Shown piece by piece: positions 9,790 to 18,803 of a stretch of DNA of 64,000 nt. The notes under the pieces were generated by a model. It searched no databases. It was not told the DNA's origin and saw only the letters and a list, made by a program, of their open reading frames with translations. Position 1 is the stretch's first letter, and each line of letters opens with the position of its first letter. Position numbers and translations under genes: made by a program. This stretch comes from Spirochaetales bacterium (lineage in GTDB: Bacteria > Spirochaetota > Spirochaetia > DSM-27196 > Salinispiraceae): assembly GCA_009991955.1 (NCBI GenBank), contig JAACWS010000022.1, positions 58,839 through 122,838 on the forward strand. The letters are read 5' to 3'.

Positions 9790-10476
9790 TTAGCCCCTTC
9801 GAGCAATACAACAGAAACTAAGCCAATTACAAATCGGGCTACTTGGGTACGCAGGCCAACGAAGGTCTCGAAGACCAAAGTCTTTCAGAACCGCCGAAAG
9901 TTTACGAGAACGGGCGCACTGGACAAACCACTCCTTTTGAATAGAAATAGTTATCGGATTACACCGGGTCATCATGAGTATGAGAGTGCCATCGGGAGCA
10001 AGAACCCGTTCACTTTCCGAAAGGACTTTCAAAGGTCGTTGAGTATGTTCAAGGACATGAGAGGAAATTATGATATCTATCGATCCATCTTGAAAAGGAA
10101 GACTTTCTATATTTCCCTTGACTCCCCGAAAAGGAATTGTCCGTTGTTCGAACTTTTGTTGGGCGTAGGCAAGCATTTCATTTGAAATGTCGACCCCGAT
10201 CATGTCGACGTTTTTAACTCCTTGCTCGAAAAGCGACTCAACCAAGGCGAGACTTGCCTCTCCTGTGCCAATTCCTTGATCTTGTATTCGAATCGGTCTA
10301 TCTTTGGAAACCGAGATCTTTTCTCTTGCAAGAAGAGTTCGATACCCTTCGCAAAAACCAAGCCGACGAAGCTTCTTATCCCATGATTTCGCTTCTTGGT
10401 CATATCGGGTTTCTAGAGTATTCCAATGATCTTTCTTCGGCGGTTCAAATCTCAATACCCCAAGACTTGTATTCAC
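9790..10476 (-). CDS. SAM-dependent methyltransferase (class I, UbiE-like)
   Basis: 228 residues. A Rossmann-type methyltransferase core occupies about 60-160: motif I appears as IQDQGIGTGEASLAL, the acidic post-I residue as GVDISNEML, and IIISSHVLEHTQRPL is the Methyltransf_11-type motif IV region. The methyl acceptor is unknown. The GTG start lies 3 bp after the stop of the MarR gene, so it is translated as the second cistron of a MarR-controlled unit. No separate promoter is seen. Confidence 0.82.
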   Translation of the reverse strand: MNTSLGVLRFEPPKKDHWNTLETRYDQEAKSWDKKLRRLGFCEGYRTLLAREKISVSKDRPIRIQDQGIGTGEASLALVESLFEQGVKNVDMIGVDISNEMLAYAQQKFEQRTIPFRGVKGNIESLPFQDGSIDIIISSHVLEHTQRPLKVLSESERVLAPDGTLILMMTRCNPITISIQKEWFVQCARSRKLSAVLKDFGLRDLRWPAYPSSPICNWLSFCCIARRG

Positions 10477-10479
10477 TGC

Positions 10480-10953
10480 TTAAGTACCTGACGAAGTCAT
10501 CGCGATTGCATTTACTTCTAGAATTGCAGCGGTGGACAAAAACTGAGCCAGATCCTCAGTGGTGATTCCTTGGTACAATTCTCTACGTTCTTTTCGAATG
10601 AGGTTAACAAGGTCTTTCCATTTCTGTCGCCCGAGTTTTGTAGAATAGAGGGTGTGTTTTCGTCGATCTGAAAGATCTGGTCGACGCTCAATTAATCCCT
10701 TCGCCTGAAGGCTATCGAGCAATCGGGTGACATTTGGTGCGTCATTTAGGTACTTCTCGGACAAATCTGTCTGCGAGCACCCTTCCCGCGTCTGTATTCG
10801 AAAAAAGAGAAAATATTGTTCGGCACTCAATCCTAGACCCGACTGTTCGAGAATTCGAGTGAGAGATACACTCAAAATTCGTCCAAGACGGTAAACTCGA
10901 AATGCTATTGCGTCGTCAAGACTTTCAGTCTTGTAAAGCCATGAATCTTTCAT
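10480..10953 (-). CDS. MarR-family transcriptional regulator
   Basis: 157 residues, the family's normal length. The winged helix-turn-helix is around residues 45-105: GCSQTDLSEKY as helices 2-3, NVTRLLDSLQAKGLIERR as recognition helix and wing start, and DRRKHTLYSTKLG as the wing. MarR dimers bind palindromes and often sense small phenolic ligands or oxidants. A perfect 22-bp palindrome sits directly in its promoter, so autorepression together with the downstream methyltransferase is expected. No Shine-Dalgarno precedes the ATG; see the promoter entry. Confidence 0.9.
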   Translation of the reverse strand: MKDSWLYKTESLDDAIAFRVYRLGRILSVSLTRILEQSGLGLSAEQYFLFFRIQTREGCSQTDLSEKYLNDAPNVTRLLDSLQAKGLIERRPDLSDRRKHTLYSTKLGRQKWKDLVNLIRKERRELYQGITTEDLAQFLSTAAILEVNAIAMTSSGT

Positions 10954-10960
10954 TGCTTAT

Positions 10961-10989
10961 ACAATACTTGCTTAAGCAAGTATTTGCAA
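10961..10989 (-). promoter_or_regulatory. MarR promoter with embedded palindromic operator
   Basis: On the minus strand TTGCAA (10984-10989) and TATTGT (10961-10966) are 17 bp apart, with the marR ATG 7 nt past the -10. A perfect 22-bp palindrome (half-site AATACTTGCTT, 10964-10985) fills the spacer and touches both promoter boxes. Binding of a MarR dimer there would block RNA polymerase. Palindrome seen directly; regulator assignment inferred from adjacency. Confidence 0.75.
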
Positions 10990-11023
10990 GAGTTTTTTCG
11001 GCTTATGTCGTCAGGGAAGAGAC

Positions 11024-11052
11024 TTCCCAATCCCTTCGACTCTCCCTATACT
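11024..11052 (+). promoter_or_regulatory. Candidate promoter of the AlgF-AlgI-AlgJ-like operon
   Basis: TTCCCA (11024-11029), a 17-bp spacer and TATACT (11047-11052) lie upstream of the ATG at 11060. Only 7 nt separate the -10 from the start codon and no Shine-Dalgarno is present, so the transcript may be leaderless. The -35 is a weak match. Confidence 0.45.
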
Positions 11053-11059
11053 CCGTTCT

Positions 11060-11725
11060 ATGGTTCGAAAAATCGGCTTCATTATTGCGATCTTACTGGT
11101 CGTTGGGCTTTTACCCCTCCTGGCCCAGAGCGGAAGTCTTTACGGCGCAAGCCTGGACGAGTCGGCAATTTTGGTTCGACTCATCAATACCCGAACCGAC
11201 GGAGTAGGGGTAAGTGTACGGATGGGTTCCCTTCGCCTGTCGGCTGGGGTTCCGGGTGATGCTACCCCCTACCATCCAATTACGGCCGATATTTTCCTCC
11301 TTCGCTACCAGGGGGCGGGAACAGAGTTTATTCCTCAAACGGATACGATTTATACCCTTTTGGCCGGGGATGCTGAACTATCGATAATGATCGACACCCC
11401 CCATAACGATCCCCTACGCGCCCAGGTCTATGGGTACAACCCACCAGGGGTATCTTCGACCTCTCTGGCTTTTGGTACGGCCGATGGATCAACTCTCATC
11501 TTTCCTAACATTGATTCGGGAAACTCCCAGAGCCTAGGGGTAAATGCCCTATCAATCGAGCTGGGAGTGTTTGCGGTGAATGAAATATCGGAAGTTCAAA
11601 CCCCACCTTTGGCCCGGGCTCGGGTAGAAATGGCGCGGGGTTCAAGTTACTCTCTCATTCCAGTACGACTACCCAACGGAACCTACGAACTGCGCGTCCA
11701 TCGGGCTTCTCTACAAACCCGGTAG
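11060..11725 (+). CDS. AlgF-like periplasmic polysaccharide O-acetylation protein
   Basis: 221 residues with a Sec signal peptide (hydrophobic residues 5-22, cleavage near LLAQ). The mature protein starts SGSLYGASLDESAILVRLIN, resembling the LYGP...STFVRLYNA start of AlgF proteins, and is all-beta in character with no catalytic motif. AlgF is an accessory factor that helps pass acetyl groups to alginate in Pseudomonas. The assignment depends strongly on the next two genes, an AlgI-type MBOAT and an AlgJ/AlgX-type protein. No Shine-Dalgarno precedes the ATG. Confidence 0.6.
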   Translation: MVRKIGFIIAILLVVGLLPLLAQSGSLYGASLDESAILVRLINTRTDGVGVSVRMGSLRLSAGVPGDATPYHPITADIFLLRYQGAGTEFIPQTDTIYTLLAGDAELSIMIDTPHNDPLRAQVYGYNPPGVSSTSLAFGTADGSTLIFPNIDSGNSQSLGVNALSIELGVFAVNEISEVQTPPLARARVEMARGSSYSLIPVRLPNGTYELRVHRASLQTR

Positions 11726-11731
11726 ACTCCT

Positions 11732-13126
11732 ATGGTCTTTAGTTCCCCCCTTTTCTTATTTCTTTTTCTGCCACTTTTTCTCGGAATTTACTATCTGCTC
11801 CCAAAAAAAGGCATTGTTAGAACGCTCTGGATTCTTATGGGCTCGTGGGTTTTTTACGGCCTATGGCGGGTCGATTTTTTGGGTCTCCTCATCCTTGTAA
11901 CCCTGGGAAATTGGTTGGCCGGGTTGGCCCTTTCCACCGAATGGCCCCAACTTCAACACCGGCGAAAAACCGTGGTAACAATCGCGGTTGTCCTCAATCT
12001 CCTGGTCCTGGGATACTTCAAGTACGCAAACTTTGGTATCGATACCCTCAACGCCCTTTTCGATGGCCCGGACCTGTCCCTGGGTATGAGGATTATTCTT
12101 CCCGTAGGGATTAGCTTCTATATCTTCCAGGCTATGAGTTACACCATCGACGTGTATCGGGGCGATGCTCCCGCTGCTCGTTCGTTCGTAAAACTGGCCG
12201 CCTACATTGCCCTCTTTCCCCAGCTCATCGCCGGTCCTATCGTTCGGTACAAAGACCTTTCGAACCAGCTGGATGAGCCCCACGTTTCTGCCGGGCGGGT
12301 GGTTCGGGGTTTTCGCCGCTTTATTTTGGGGTTGGGTAAGAAGATTCTCCTGGCCGATACCCTGGCGCCTCTGGTAGAGGGAGCCTTCGAGTTGGCCGCT
12401 CCGAGCCTGGCCGATTCGTGGATTGGGGTCGTCGCCTACTCCCTCCAATTATATTTCGACTTTGCTGCCTACTCGGATATGGCGATTGGCCTGGGGCTCA
12501 TGCTGGGGTTTCGGTTTCGGGAAAACTTTCGGTTTCCTTACCATTCCCTGTCGGTAACGGAGTTTTGGCAGCGATGGCACATGAGTTTGTCCACCTGGTT
12601 ACGGGATTACCTGTATATTCCCCTGGGTGGAAACCGGGTTTCTGGCCGGCGAACCCACATTAACCTGTTGTTGGTAATGGGCCTGGGAGGGCTATGGCAC
12701 GGCGCGGCGTGGAACTTTGTCCTCTGGGGTCTGTGGCACGGGGTAATTCTTTTAACCGAGCGCCGAAGCCCCGAGTTGTATCGGCCAGGGGCCACTGAGG
12801 GTTGGCGGACCATGGTTCTGCGGGTTCGGCTCCTTCTTATTGTCGGCCTGGGGTGGGTGTTTTTTCGGGCACCGGATCTGGAGGGTGCCCTTCGGGTTGT
12901 GGCGGGACTTTTTGGTGGGTTTCACGCCGAAGGCTACGGTCTAAGTTCGGCTTTTGCCTGGCAGGTTCAACCCTTCGCTCTGGCGACCCTTGGTATTGGG
13001 CTAGTGGTTGCGGGGGGAGAACATCGTAAGTTCAGGGGAGGACCCCTCGTCTGGGTCTTGTTGGGGGTTTCGATAATGAAACTCTTGGCCGATAGCTACT
13101 CGCCATTTTTGTACTTTCAATTTTAG
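11732..13126 (+). CDS. MBOAT-family membrane O-acyltransferase, AlgI-like
   Basis: 464 residues with about ten to twelve hydrophobic helices, the normal size for AlgI. Diagnostic MBOAT sequence is present: PVGISFYIFQAMSYTIDVYRG near 120-140, FPQLIAGPIVRY near 170, FWQRWHMSLSTWLRDYLYIP near 275-295, and the active-site-type His in LGGLWHGAAWNFVLWGLWHG near 315-330. AlgI moves acetyl groups across the inner membrane for transfer to a periplasmic polymer. It follows the AlgF-like gene by 6 bp. No polymerase or glycosyltransferase is adjacent, so the polymer is unknown. Confidence 0.92.
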   Translation: MVFSSPLFLFLFLPLFLGIYYLLPKKGIVRTLWILMGSWVFYGLWRVDFLGLLILVTLGNWLAGLALSTEWPQLQHRRKTVVTIAVVLNLLVLGYFKYANFGIDTLNALFDGPDLSLGMRIILPVGISFYIFQAMSYTIDVYRGDAPAARSFVKLAAYIALFPQLIAGPIVRYKDLSNQLDEPHVSAGRVVRGFRRFILGLGKKILLADTLAPLVEGAFELAAPSLADSWIGVVAYSLQLYFDFAAYSDMAIGLGLMLGFRFRENFRFPYHSLSVTEFWQRWHMSLSTWLRDYLYIPLGGNRVSGRRTHINLLLVMGLGGLWHGAAWNFVLWGLWHGVILLTERRSPELYRPGATEGWRTMVLRVRLLLIVGLGWVFFRAPDLEGALRVVAGLFGGFHAEGYGLSSAFAWQVQPFALATLGIGLVVAGGEHRKFRGGPLVWVLLGVSIMKLLADSYSPFLYFQF

Positions 13127-13138
13127 GAGGATACTCGG

Positions 13139-14191
13139 GTGACCAAGAAAGTAAACTTCGCAATCACTATTGGTGCTCTGTTCCTTCTGGGACTTGGGGG
13201 TCTGAGTTCGGTCTTTGTCCTTACCCTCGAGGGAGGGGCGTTTTTTTCGTCCCCGTCCTCGTTTGTCGACGGTTCGGGTATTAAGGAGATAGAAAGTCAA
13301 TTCGATAAGAACCTTCCCTTCCGTACATCTCTTTTGAATAAGTGGAACCGAGGACTGTTTATCCTCTTTCGGCAAGGACTCCCAGGGGTACTCGTTGGCA
13401 AAGACGATTGGCTATTTACCTCCGAGGAATGGTACTCCGAACCGCCCGGAAGCCAAGGTGCCTGGAATGTTATTTCCGAAACTCACCAAAACTTGGAGAA
13501 CCAGGGAATAGAACTGTTTGTGGTAGTTATACCGGCCAAAAACAGGGTTGCCAGCGAGTTTGTCCCCCGGCCTCTTTTTTCTCCTTTGGAAAATCGCTAT
13601 GCCCGGAGCCTGGAGCGACTACAGGAACTCGGTATACCCCACCTCGATCTGCTTACCCCCTACTTGGATGCCTCCAAGCCCTCAGACGTCTTCTTGAGAA
13701 CCGATACCCACTGGACCCCTGAGGGAGCCAGGCTTGCTGCCAGAGAAATTGCAAAGACCCTTGGACAACAGCTACCGGGTCTTAATCTAGGGGATTGGAT
13801 CTACACGACCCAAGTCGGCGATCGGGAACCTTTCCGGGGCGATTTGTTCGAGTTCCTTCCCTCCGGCGATGGCCCGTTATTGACCTCTGCGCTTCCCCGG
13901 CCTGATACCTTGACCACTTACCGAACCACCCAGGCCCAGGGCCCTAGTGTGGGTCTTTTCGACCTCCCCCAAATCCCCATCGCTCTCGTTGGAACCAGCT
14001 ACTCCGCCGGGGAAAGATGGAATTTTTTGGGATTCCTCCAAGAAGCTATGGGCTCGGATATTGTCTCCTTCGCCCAGGAAGGCGAAGGACCCTTCGTTCC
14101 AATGAAAGAGGCCCTGGAAAATCCAGGGCTTCAGGAAGCAGGGGTCAAACTGGTACTTTGGGAAATTCCCGAGCGCTACCTACCGTTCTAG
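13139..14191 (+). CDS. AlgJ/AlgX-like SGNH-type O-acetyltransferase
   Basis: 350 residues beginning with an N-terminal signal-anchor (residues 5-25). The AlgJ/AlgX/DHHW signature is visible: VVVIPAKNRV, then RTDTHWTPEGARLAA near 195-210 (Asp-Thr-His) and VGTSYSAG near 280, which supplies the probable nucleophilic Ser. Such proteins finish acetyl transfer to polysaccharide in the periplasm. GTG start with AGGAGG upstream; 12 bp after the MBOAT gene. The three-gene set is a self-contained acetylation cassette. Confidence 0.87.
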   Translation: MTKKVNFAITIGALFLLGLGGLSSVFVLTLEGGAFFSSPSSFVDGSGIKEIESQFDKNLPFRTSLLNKWNRGLFILFRQGLPGVLVGKDDWLFTSEEWYSEPPGSQGAWNVISETHQNLENQGIELFVVVIPAKNRVASEFVPRPLFSPLENRYARSLERLQELGIPHLDLLTPYLDASKPSDVFLRTDTHWTPEGARLAAREIAKTLGQQLPGLNLGDWIYTTQVGDREPFRGDLFEFLPSGDGPLLTSALPRPDTLTTYRTTQAQGPSVGLFDLPQIPIALVGTSYSAGERWNFLGFLQEAMGSDIVSFAQEGEGPFVPMKEALENPGLQEAGVKLVLWEIPERYLPF

Positions 14192-14195
14192 CTCC

Positions 14196-17100
14196 TTACT
14201 CGCTCTTCTTTTTCTTGGGTTGGGGTTTGGCCTTAGTCGCCGGTTTTGTCGCCGGTTTTGTTTGGGTTTTTGTGAGGGGTTTCGGTTGGGCCAAGACCTT
14301 CCTTGGAGTGCTCGCCTTTTTGGGAACCAGCGATTCAACCAGCTCTTGGAGAGTATCGAGCCGGTATCCCGACTCATCCATGTAGTCCAACCACTTCATA
14401 CTTCGGGCGACTACCTTTTTCACGAGCCCGGCCTCGACCTTTGCCGAGGCCACGAGGTGATAGAAAGCAGACCACCAGGCAAAATTCTCCATCGACTCCT
14501 TACGGAACCACATAACCCCGTCGTAGTAATTTGTACCCAGGGACTCGACTACCGAATAGACGTCTAGGGCATGAGACAAGACTAAAGGATCCGACCCGTC
14601 ACTACCCCAGGAAGAATAGGATTCCATCCACTTAAAGAGGCCATTAAGGGAAACCGGTTGACCGGAAATCTCTTGAATTTTTCCTTCCAAGTACCATTCT
14701 TCATCCTGGTCGCCTAGGGCATGAAGAATCATGAAAGCAGAAAAGAGGGCGGCCGAATTATCGGTAGCTACTATTCGATCGGTTACATAGGACTTCTCGG
14801 TTGCCAGGCTCGGTTCGTTCACCAGGGCTCGTAGAGCTACCAAGTTTTTTAGGGCTCTTTCGTAGCGCTTTTGGGAATCGACTATTACTGCCGGAGACGA
14901 CAGGTAGTTTGCCAGGGGTTTGAGGAATGCTCCGATTTTTTCTACGAACCAGGCAATTTCTTTCACCGCTTTTCCACTGGTTATCCCCAACAATTTCTCA
15001 AACTTTTCAATATGTTCGGGGGTATAGAAGGCCCGAAACTCTCTATAAACCGGCTCTAGGATAATATCTCGAATAGCTTGGGTGATATTTCGTACCCCTT
15101 GTCCCTGGAGCTGATCGTGGAGTATTCGATAATGGGCAAACTTGTTGTCTTCTACCTCATGAATATCCATGAACACCTGGCACGAATACCCGGGAACGTC
15201 CACAAAGAGGCCCTGGGTGTGAATATCTGTGCTTCGGCGAATAAACCAAAGGTTACTACGTTGTTCCCACAGTAGAAGATAGTAGTTGTCTTCATTGTGG
15301 AGTTTAAGGGCGTGTGCCAGGTTTGTTCGCCTAAACTCCTTCTCTCCGGAAGCTAACTTTTCCACATATCCCGCAGAATCTTTGACGTACCCCCAGGTAT
15401 GATCGTAAGAGTTATTGTATACCACCAGGGCCCGCTCCAGATCGGTGGCGTTAGAGTAGGCAAAAACATTTTCATTTACCCAACCATCCTGGGTCCAGAA
15501 ATCGTAAAGGTAGAAGTTCGCGACGTCGGCGAAGAGGTAGCGCTTCTTAAGAATTGGAAATACTTCTCTTTCGTGCCGGGCGATGAGATCCAAATCGGGA
15601 CTCTCGTTGAAATAGGCCCGCTGGTATTCCATACCATATTTCTCGTGGAATCCCTCGACCTGCCCATGACCAAACATCGGGAGCCCGGGCATTGTGGCCA
15701 TGAGCGTACAGACCCCGAAGTACTTATCGCCCTTCCCGAACTGGGCCACCGCGGTATCTTCATCGGGATTGTTCATAAAATTCACGAATCTCTTGAGAAT
15801 ATCTTTGTCAAATTCCAATGTATTCTTGATTGTCTGTCGGTACTTTCCGTTTTCTTCGTTCTTGAGCATATTCATAAAGGCCGAGTTATAGACCCGATGC
15901 ATCCCCAGGGTCCGTACAAAGTACCCCTCCATCATCCAGAAGGCTTCGGCTAACAGTAGGGTGTCCGGAGCCTCTTTCGCGGCCCGGTCTACAACCTCCC
16001 GCCAGAACTCCTCGGGAATTCGCCCATGGAAGTCCTCGGGGCTCAGGCCAAACTCAGCTCGGCTGGGAATGTCTCCAGCCCTGCCTGCTTCGGGGTACCA
16101 TAGGCGCTGGATGTGTTTTTTCGCCAGGGTCATGGCTGCATCGAAGCGGATGATCGAAAAGTTTCGGGCCACGTGAAGAATAGTCTGTATAACCGCCTCC
16201 CGGGTCTCGGGATTCAGGAAATCTAACTGGGCAGTATCGTTCCAGGGCATGTGGGTACCATCGTTACCGTGGTAAATAAAGCGGGTATCTCCACTAGGAA
16301 AATCGACCCGCTTAAATACGACCGCCGCATCACTTTGGTTGTAGTAGTGGTCCTCGAGAAAAATTCCAATATCCGGGTGGGTCGAAAGGTTTTCGCCGTT
16401 GAAAGTGTAACCGGGAAAGGGGCTGTGTCCCATTTGAATAAACCGGTCGGGGTTTTCGTGGACCCACTTGCTGTCCATACCCGTGTGGTTGGGAACCATG
16501 TCGCTGGCCAAGCGAATTCCTCGGGCCTCGCACTTTTGTCGTAGGCGAACTACCCCATCCCATCCCCCGAGAGACTGGGCAATATCGTAATCGTAGAGGG
16601 AGTAGGCAGAAGAAACCGCGTCGGGATTCCCGCAGAGGTTCTTAATCCGCTTAGAAGCCCCCGATCGTTCCCACAGTCCAATGAGCCACAATCCGTTGAA
16701 GCCATAGCGGGCCAATCGATCGAGCTCTTCGTCGGGAATGCCGTCCAGGGTCCGAATTTCTCGACCGTAGGTCTTCGAGAGTTGATCGAGCCATACCAAA
16801 GTACTTTTGGCTATCATGACGACCTTGGGCATCCAGTCCCGGTCAGGGCTAAAGCGCTCGTATTCTTCGAGTCCCGAAAAACTCATTACTTTGGTGACCG
16901 GCTTTCCCCAGGACTTGCCCATATTCATAAGGAACAAATTGACCTCGTTCAAGAAGTCGATACCCCGTAAAAGCCGTAGGAACTTGTCTCCCAGAATATG
17001 GCCCCATCGGTCGCGGATAAACTCTAGCTGTTTTTGTAGGCTATCGGGATGGGCAATAGCCGGGGCCCGCAACATTTCTACCAGGGTTTGAGAATCGGGA

Positions 17101-17687
17101 CCAAAGGTCGGAAGCCCGGCGTAGTATTTTCGAGTAACCTCGACAAATTTTGGATACGGAGTCTCATCCCAGAGGGACCTATGATCGTAAAGTTCATAAC
17201 CAACCCGGTAGGCAGGATTCATATTGGAAATCCAGAGAAGGAAGAGTTCATTGCCCGCTCGCTGCTGGCCACTTTGTCCATCTACGCTCGTCTTAAGGTA
17301 CTCTTCAACGGTTTGCTCTTCAGCGTAGACCGGACCGGGGGGGAAGTCGCGACAAAACTCCCGTAAGGTTACCGCCAAATCGGTCTTTCCAATTCTCTGT
17401 TCGGCTTTGGCTAAAAGAGTAGCCGAGATAGTAGGGCCACCCTTGGGGGAGTAGTCAACCTGATACAGTTCAACAATGTAATGAAAAATTTCATCAATCA
17501 GGGCCATAGCGTAGGCGTCTTCGGCCCGTAAAGCTGGAATTGGTTGCTTCTTTTCTTCTTTGTGTTTTAGGTAGATTTTCGTAAAATCCCGAGCAGCCCG
17601 AAGATTTGGAAAAAGGACCGTTCCTCCAAGGGTAAAGGATTCAGGTTTTAAGCCAAGAGTTGTCCGAAGTTTTCCATGAATATGCAT
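14196..17687 (-). CDS. Very large GH13-family (alpha-amylase-type) glycoside hydrolase
   Basis: 1163 residues, about twice a usual amylase. A GH13 barrel runs roughly from residue 310 to 770: DMVPNHTGMDSKWV (region I), the nucleophile Asp in IIRFDAAMT near 516, acid/base Glu in LLLAEAF near 581, and a region IV-like FMNNPDEDTA near 642. A long helical N-terminal domain (1-300) and helical C-terminal domain (850-1120) have no fold I recognise. The last ~35 residues are a Lys/Pro/Thr tail ending KPQPKKKKSE. No signal peptide, so probably cytoplasmic alpha-glucan metabolism or a glycan-binding enzyme. Start ATG has AAGGAG. The downstream end is 4 bp from the convergent AlgJ-like gene. Confidence 0.88.
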   Translation of the reverse strand: MHIHGKLRTTLGLKPESFTLGGTVLFPNLRAARDFTKIYLKHKEEKKQPIPALRAEDAYAMALIDEIFHYIVELYQVDYSPKGGPTISATLLAKAEQRIGKTDLAVTLREFCRDFPPGPVYAEEQTVEEYLKTSVDGQSGQQRAGNELFLLWISNMNPAYRVGYELYDHRSLWDETPYPKFVEVTRKYYAGLPTFGPDSQTLVEMLRAPAIAHPDSLQKQLEFIRDRWGHILGDKFLRLLRGIDFLNEVNLFLMNMGKSWGKPVTKVMSFSGLEEYERFSPDRDWMPKVVMIAKSTLVWLDQLSKTYGREIRTLDGIPDEELDRLARYGFNGLWLIGLWERSGASKRIKNLCGNPDAVSSAYSLYDYDIAQSLGGWDGVVRLRQKCEARGIRLASDMVPNHTGMDSKWVHENPDRFIQMGHSPFPGYTFNGENLSTHPDIGIFLEDHYYNQSDAAVVFKRVDFPSGDTRFIYHGNDGTHMPWNDTAQLDFLNPETREAVIQTILHVARNFSIIRFDAAMTLAKKHIQRLWYPEAGRAGDIPSRAEFGLSPEDFHGRIPEEFWREVVDRAAKEAPDTLLLAEAFWMMEGYFVRTLGMHRVYNSAFMNMLKNEENGKYRQTIKNTLEFDKDILKRFVNFMNNPDEDTAVAQFGKGDKYFGVCTLMATMPGLPMFGHGQVEGFHEKYGMEYQRAYFNESPDLDLIARHEREVFPILKKRYLFADVANFYLYDFWTQDGWVNENVFAYSNATDLERALVVYNNSYDHTWGYVKDSAGYVEKLASGEKEFRRTNLAHALKLHNEDNYYLLLWEQRSNLWFIRRSTDIHTQGLFVDVPGYSCQVFMDIHEVEDNKFAHYRILHDQLQGQGVRNITQAIRDIILEPVYREFRAFYTPEHIEKFEKLLGITSGKAVKEIAWFVEKIGAFLKPLANYLSSPAVIVDSQKRYERALKNLVALRALVNEPSLATEKSYVTDRIVATDNSAALFSAFMILHALGDQDEEWYLEGKIQEISGQPVSLNGLFKWMESYSSWGSDGSDPLVLSHALDVYSVVESLGTNYYDGVMWFRKESMENFAWWSAFYHLVASAKVEAGLVKKVVARSMKWLDYMDESGYRLDTLQELVESLVPKKASTPRKVLAQPKPLTKTQTKPATKPATKAKPQPKKKKSE

Positions 17688-17777
17688 AAAGTCTCTCCTT
17701 GTTATCTATTCAGTTTAGCGTGAGTTAGGAGAAATAGGGAGGAAAACTTCGAGGTTTCATCCCAGGTACCTTCGAGC

Positions 17778-18767
17778 CTAAGTCGTCTTTCGGTGAATAA
17801 GAACCGGGGTAAAGGTAAGTTCCTCGGTATTTTCAGTGGTAAAGGGATTATCAAATCGTTCAAACAGATGGTCTGCAATCGCTTTCGCTTTTCCTGGAAT
17901 AAACTGCTTCATGGTCGTTAAATTCATCGCCTGGGCGATACGTAAGTCGTCGAACCCTAGAACCCCTAGATCTCTCGGAATAGAAATACCCTGTTCCCGG
18001 CAGTATTCCATTCCCCCAACGGCCATAGTGTCGGTAGTAAAGAACAGGGCATCTATTCCCCCGACCTGAAGAGCCTTTTCTGTCGCTCGGTAGCCCCCAT
18101 CGATGGTCATCGAGTCGACCCACATTCGCGACTGGTCCATCTCCTGTCCCTGTTCCTTCAGGTAGGTCAAAAAGCCCGTTAGTCTGTCGCGAATCTTTCC
18201 TTCTTCCGTAAGAGACCAGGTTACGACCCCAATATTTCGATACCCCCGCTCCCATAGGTGGGCAGCAGCATCAAATCCCCCCAGATAGTCATTGTTCATA
18301 ACCGAGAAGTAGTAGGGGCAACGATTATGAACCACTGCTACAGGCAAATTTCGCTCCCGCAAAAAGTCTCGGGCTTGTTCGTCGATATCGCAGTAGAACA
18401 CGATGACCCCATCGACCAAGGAGGCCCAAGAGGTGTCGGTTTTTAAGAAGCTCGACAGGGAGAAGTCGCCCCGGGTATCGACCAGAAGGGGATAAAGATT
18501 TCGGGTAAAGAACGACTCTTGGAGCGCCGATAGAAACTCGGAGAAAAACTCCGAATTCCGATGGCTGGTAACCAGGGCAATGGCTCCCTTTCCTTTTCGC
18601 CGAGGTTTGTCTCTCAGGGGAACCTGGTAGCCCAACTCCTCCATGGCCTTATACACCTGTTCCCGGGTGTCGAGATGAACCTGGAGGGGATCATTTACAA
18701 TTCGACTTACCGTCGCAACACTTACTCCTGCTCTCTGGGCTACATCTACCAGCCGTATTCTTGCCAT
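17778..18767 (-). CDS. LacI/GalR-family transcriptional regulator
   Basis: 329 residues from the ATG at 18767. The frame remains open for 26 codons upstream, but LacI proteins start right at this MARIRLVDVAQRAGVSVATVSRIVN helix-turn-helix, so the shorter form is used. Residues ~60-325 form the periplasmic-binding-protein-like sensor domain (DGVIVFYCD, IGVVTWSLTEEGKIRDRLTGF, DALFFTTDTMAVGGM, LGVLGFDDL). It sits between the GH13 gene and the divergent GH4 gene and likely controls both in response to a glucan-derived sugar. The gene starts 175 bp from GH4. No Shine-Dalgarno. Confidence 0.92.
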   Translation of the reverse strand: MARIRLVDVAQRAGVSVATVSRIVNDPLQVHLDTREQVYKAMEELGYQVPLRDKPRRKGKGAIALVTSHRNSEFFSEFLSALQESFFTRNLYPLLVDTRGDFSLSSFLKTDTSWASLVDGVIVFYCDIDEQARDFLRERNLPVAVVHNRCPYYFSVMNNDYLGGFDAAAHLWERGYRNIGVVTWSLTEEGKIRDRLTGFLTYLKEQGQEMDQSRMWVDSMTIDGGYRATEKALQVGGIDALFFTTDTMAVGGMEYCREQGISIPRDLGVLGFDDLRIAQAMNLTTMKQFIPGKAKAIADHLFERFDNPFTTENTEELTFTPVLIHRKTT

Positions 18768-18772
18768 AGGGT

Positions 18773-18802
18773 ATAGTAGAAAGTCTAATCGAGGGCTGTC
18801 AA
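18773..18802 (-). promoter_or_regulatory. Promoter of the LacI-type regulator
   Basis: A consensus TTGACA (minus strand, 18797-18802) and TACTAT (18773-18778), 18 bp apart. The start codon at 18767 lies 5 nt beyond the -10, with no ribosome-binding site, so the message is probably leaderless. Confidence 0.5.
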
Positions 18803-18803
18803 C

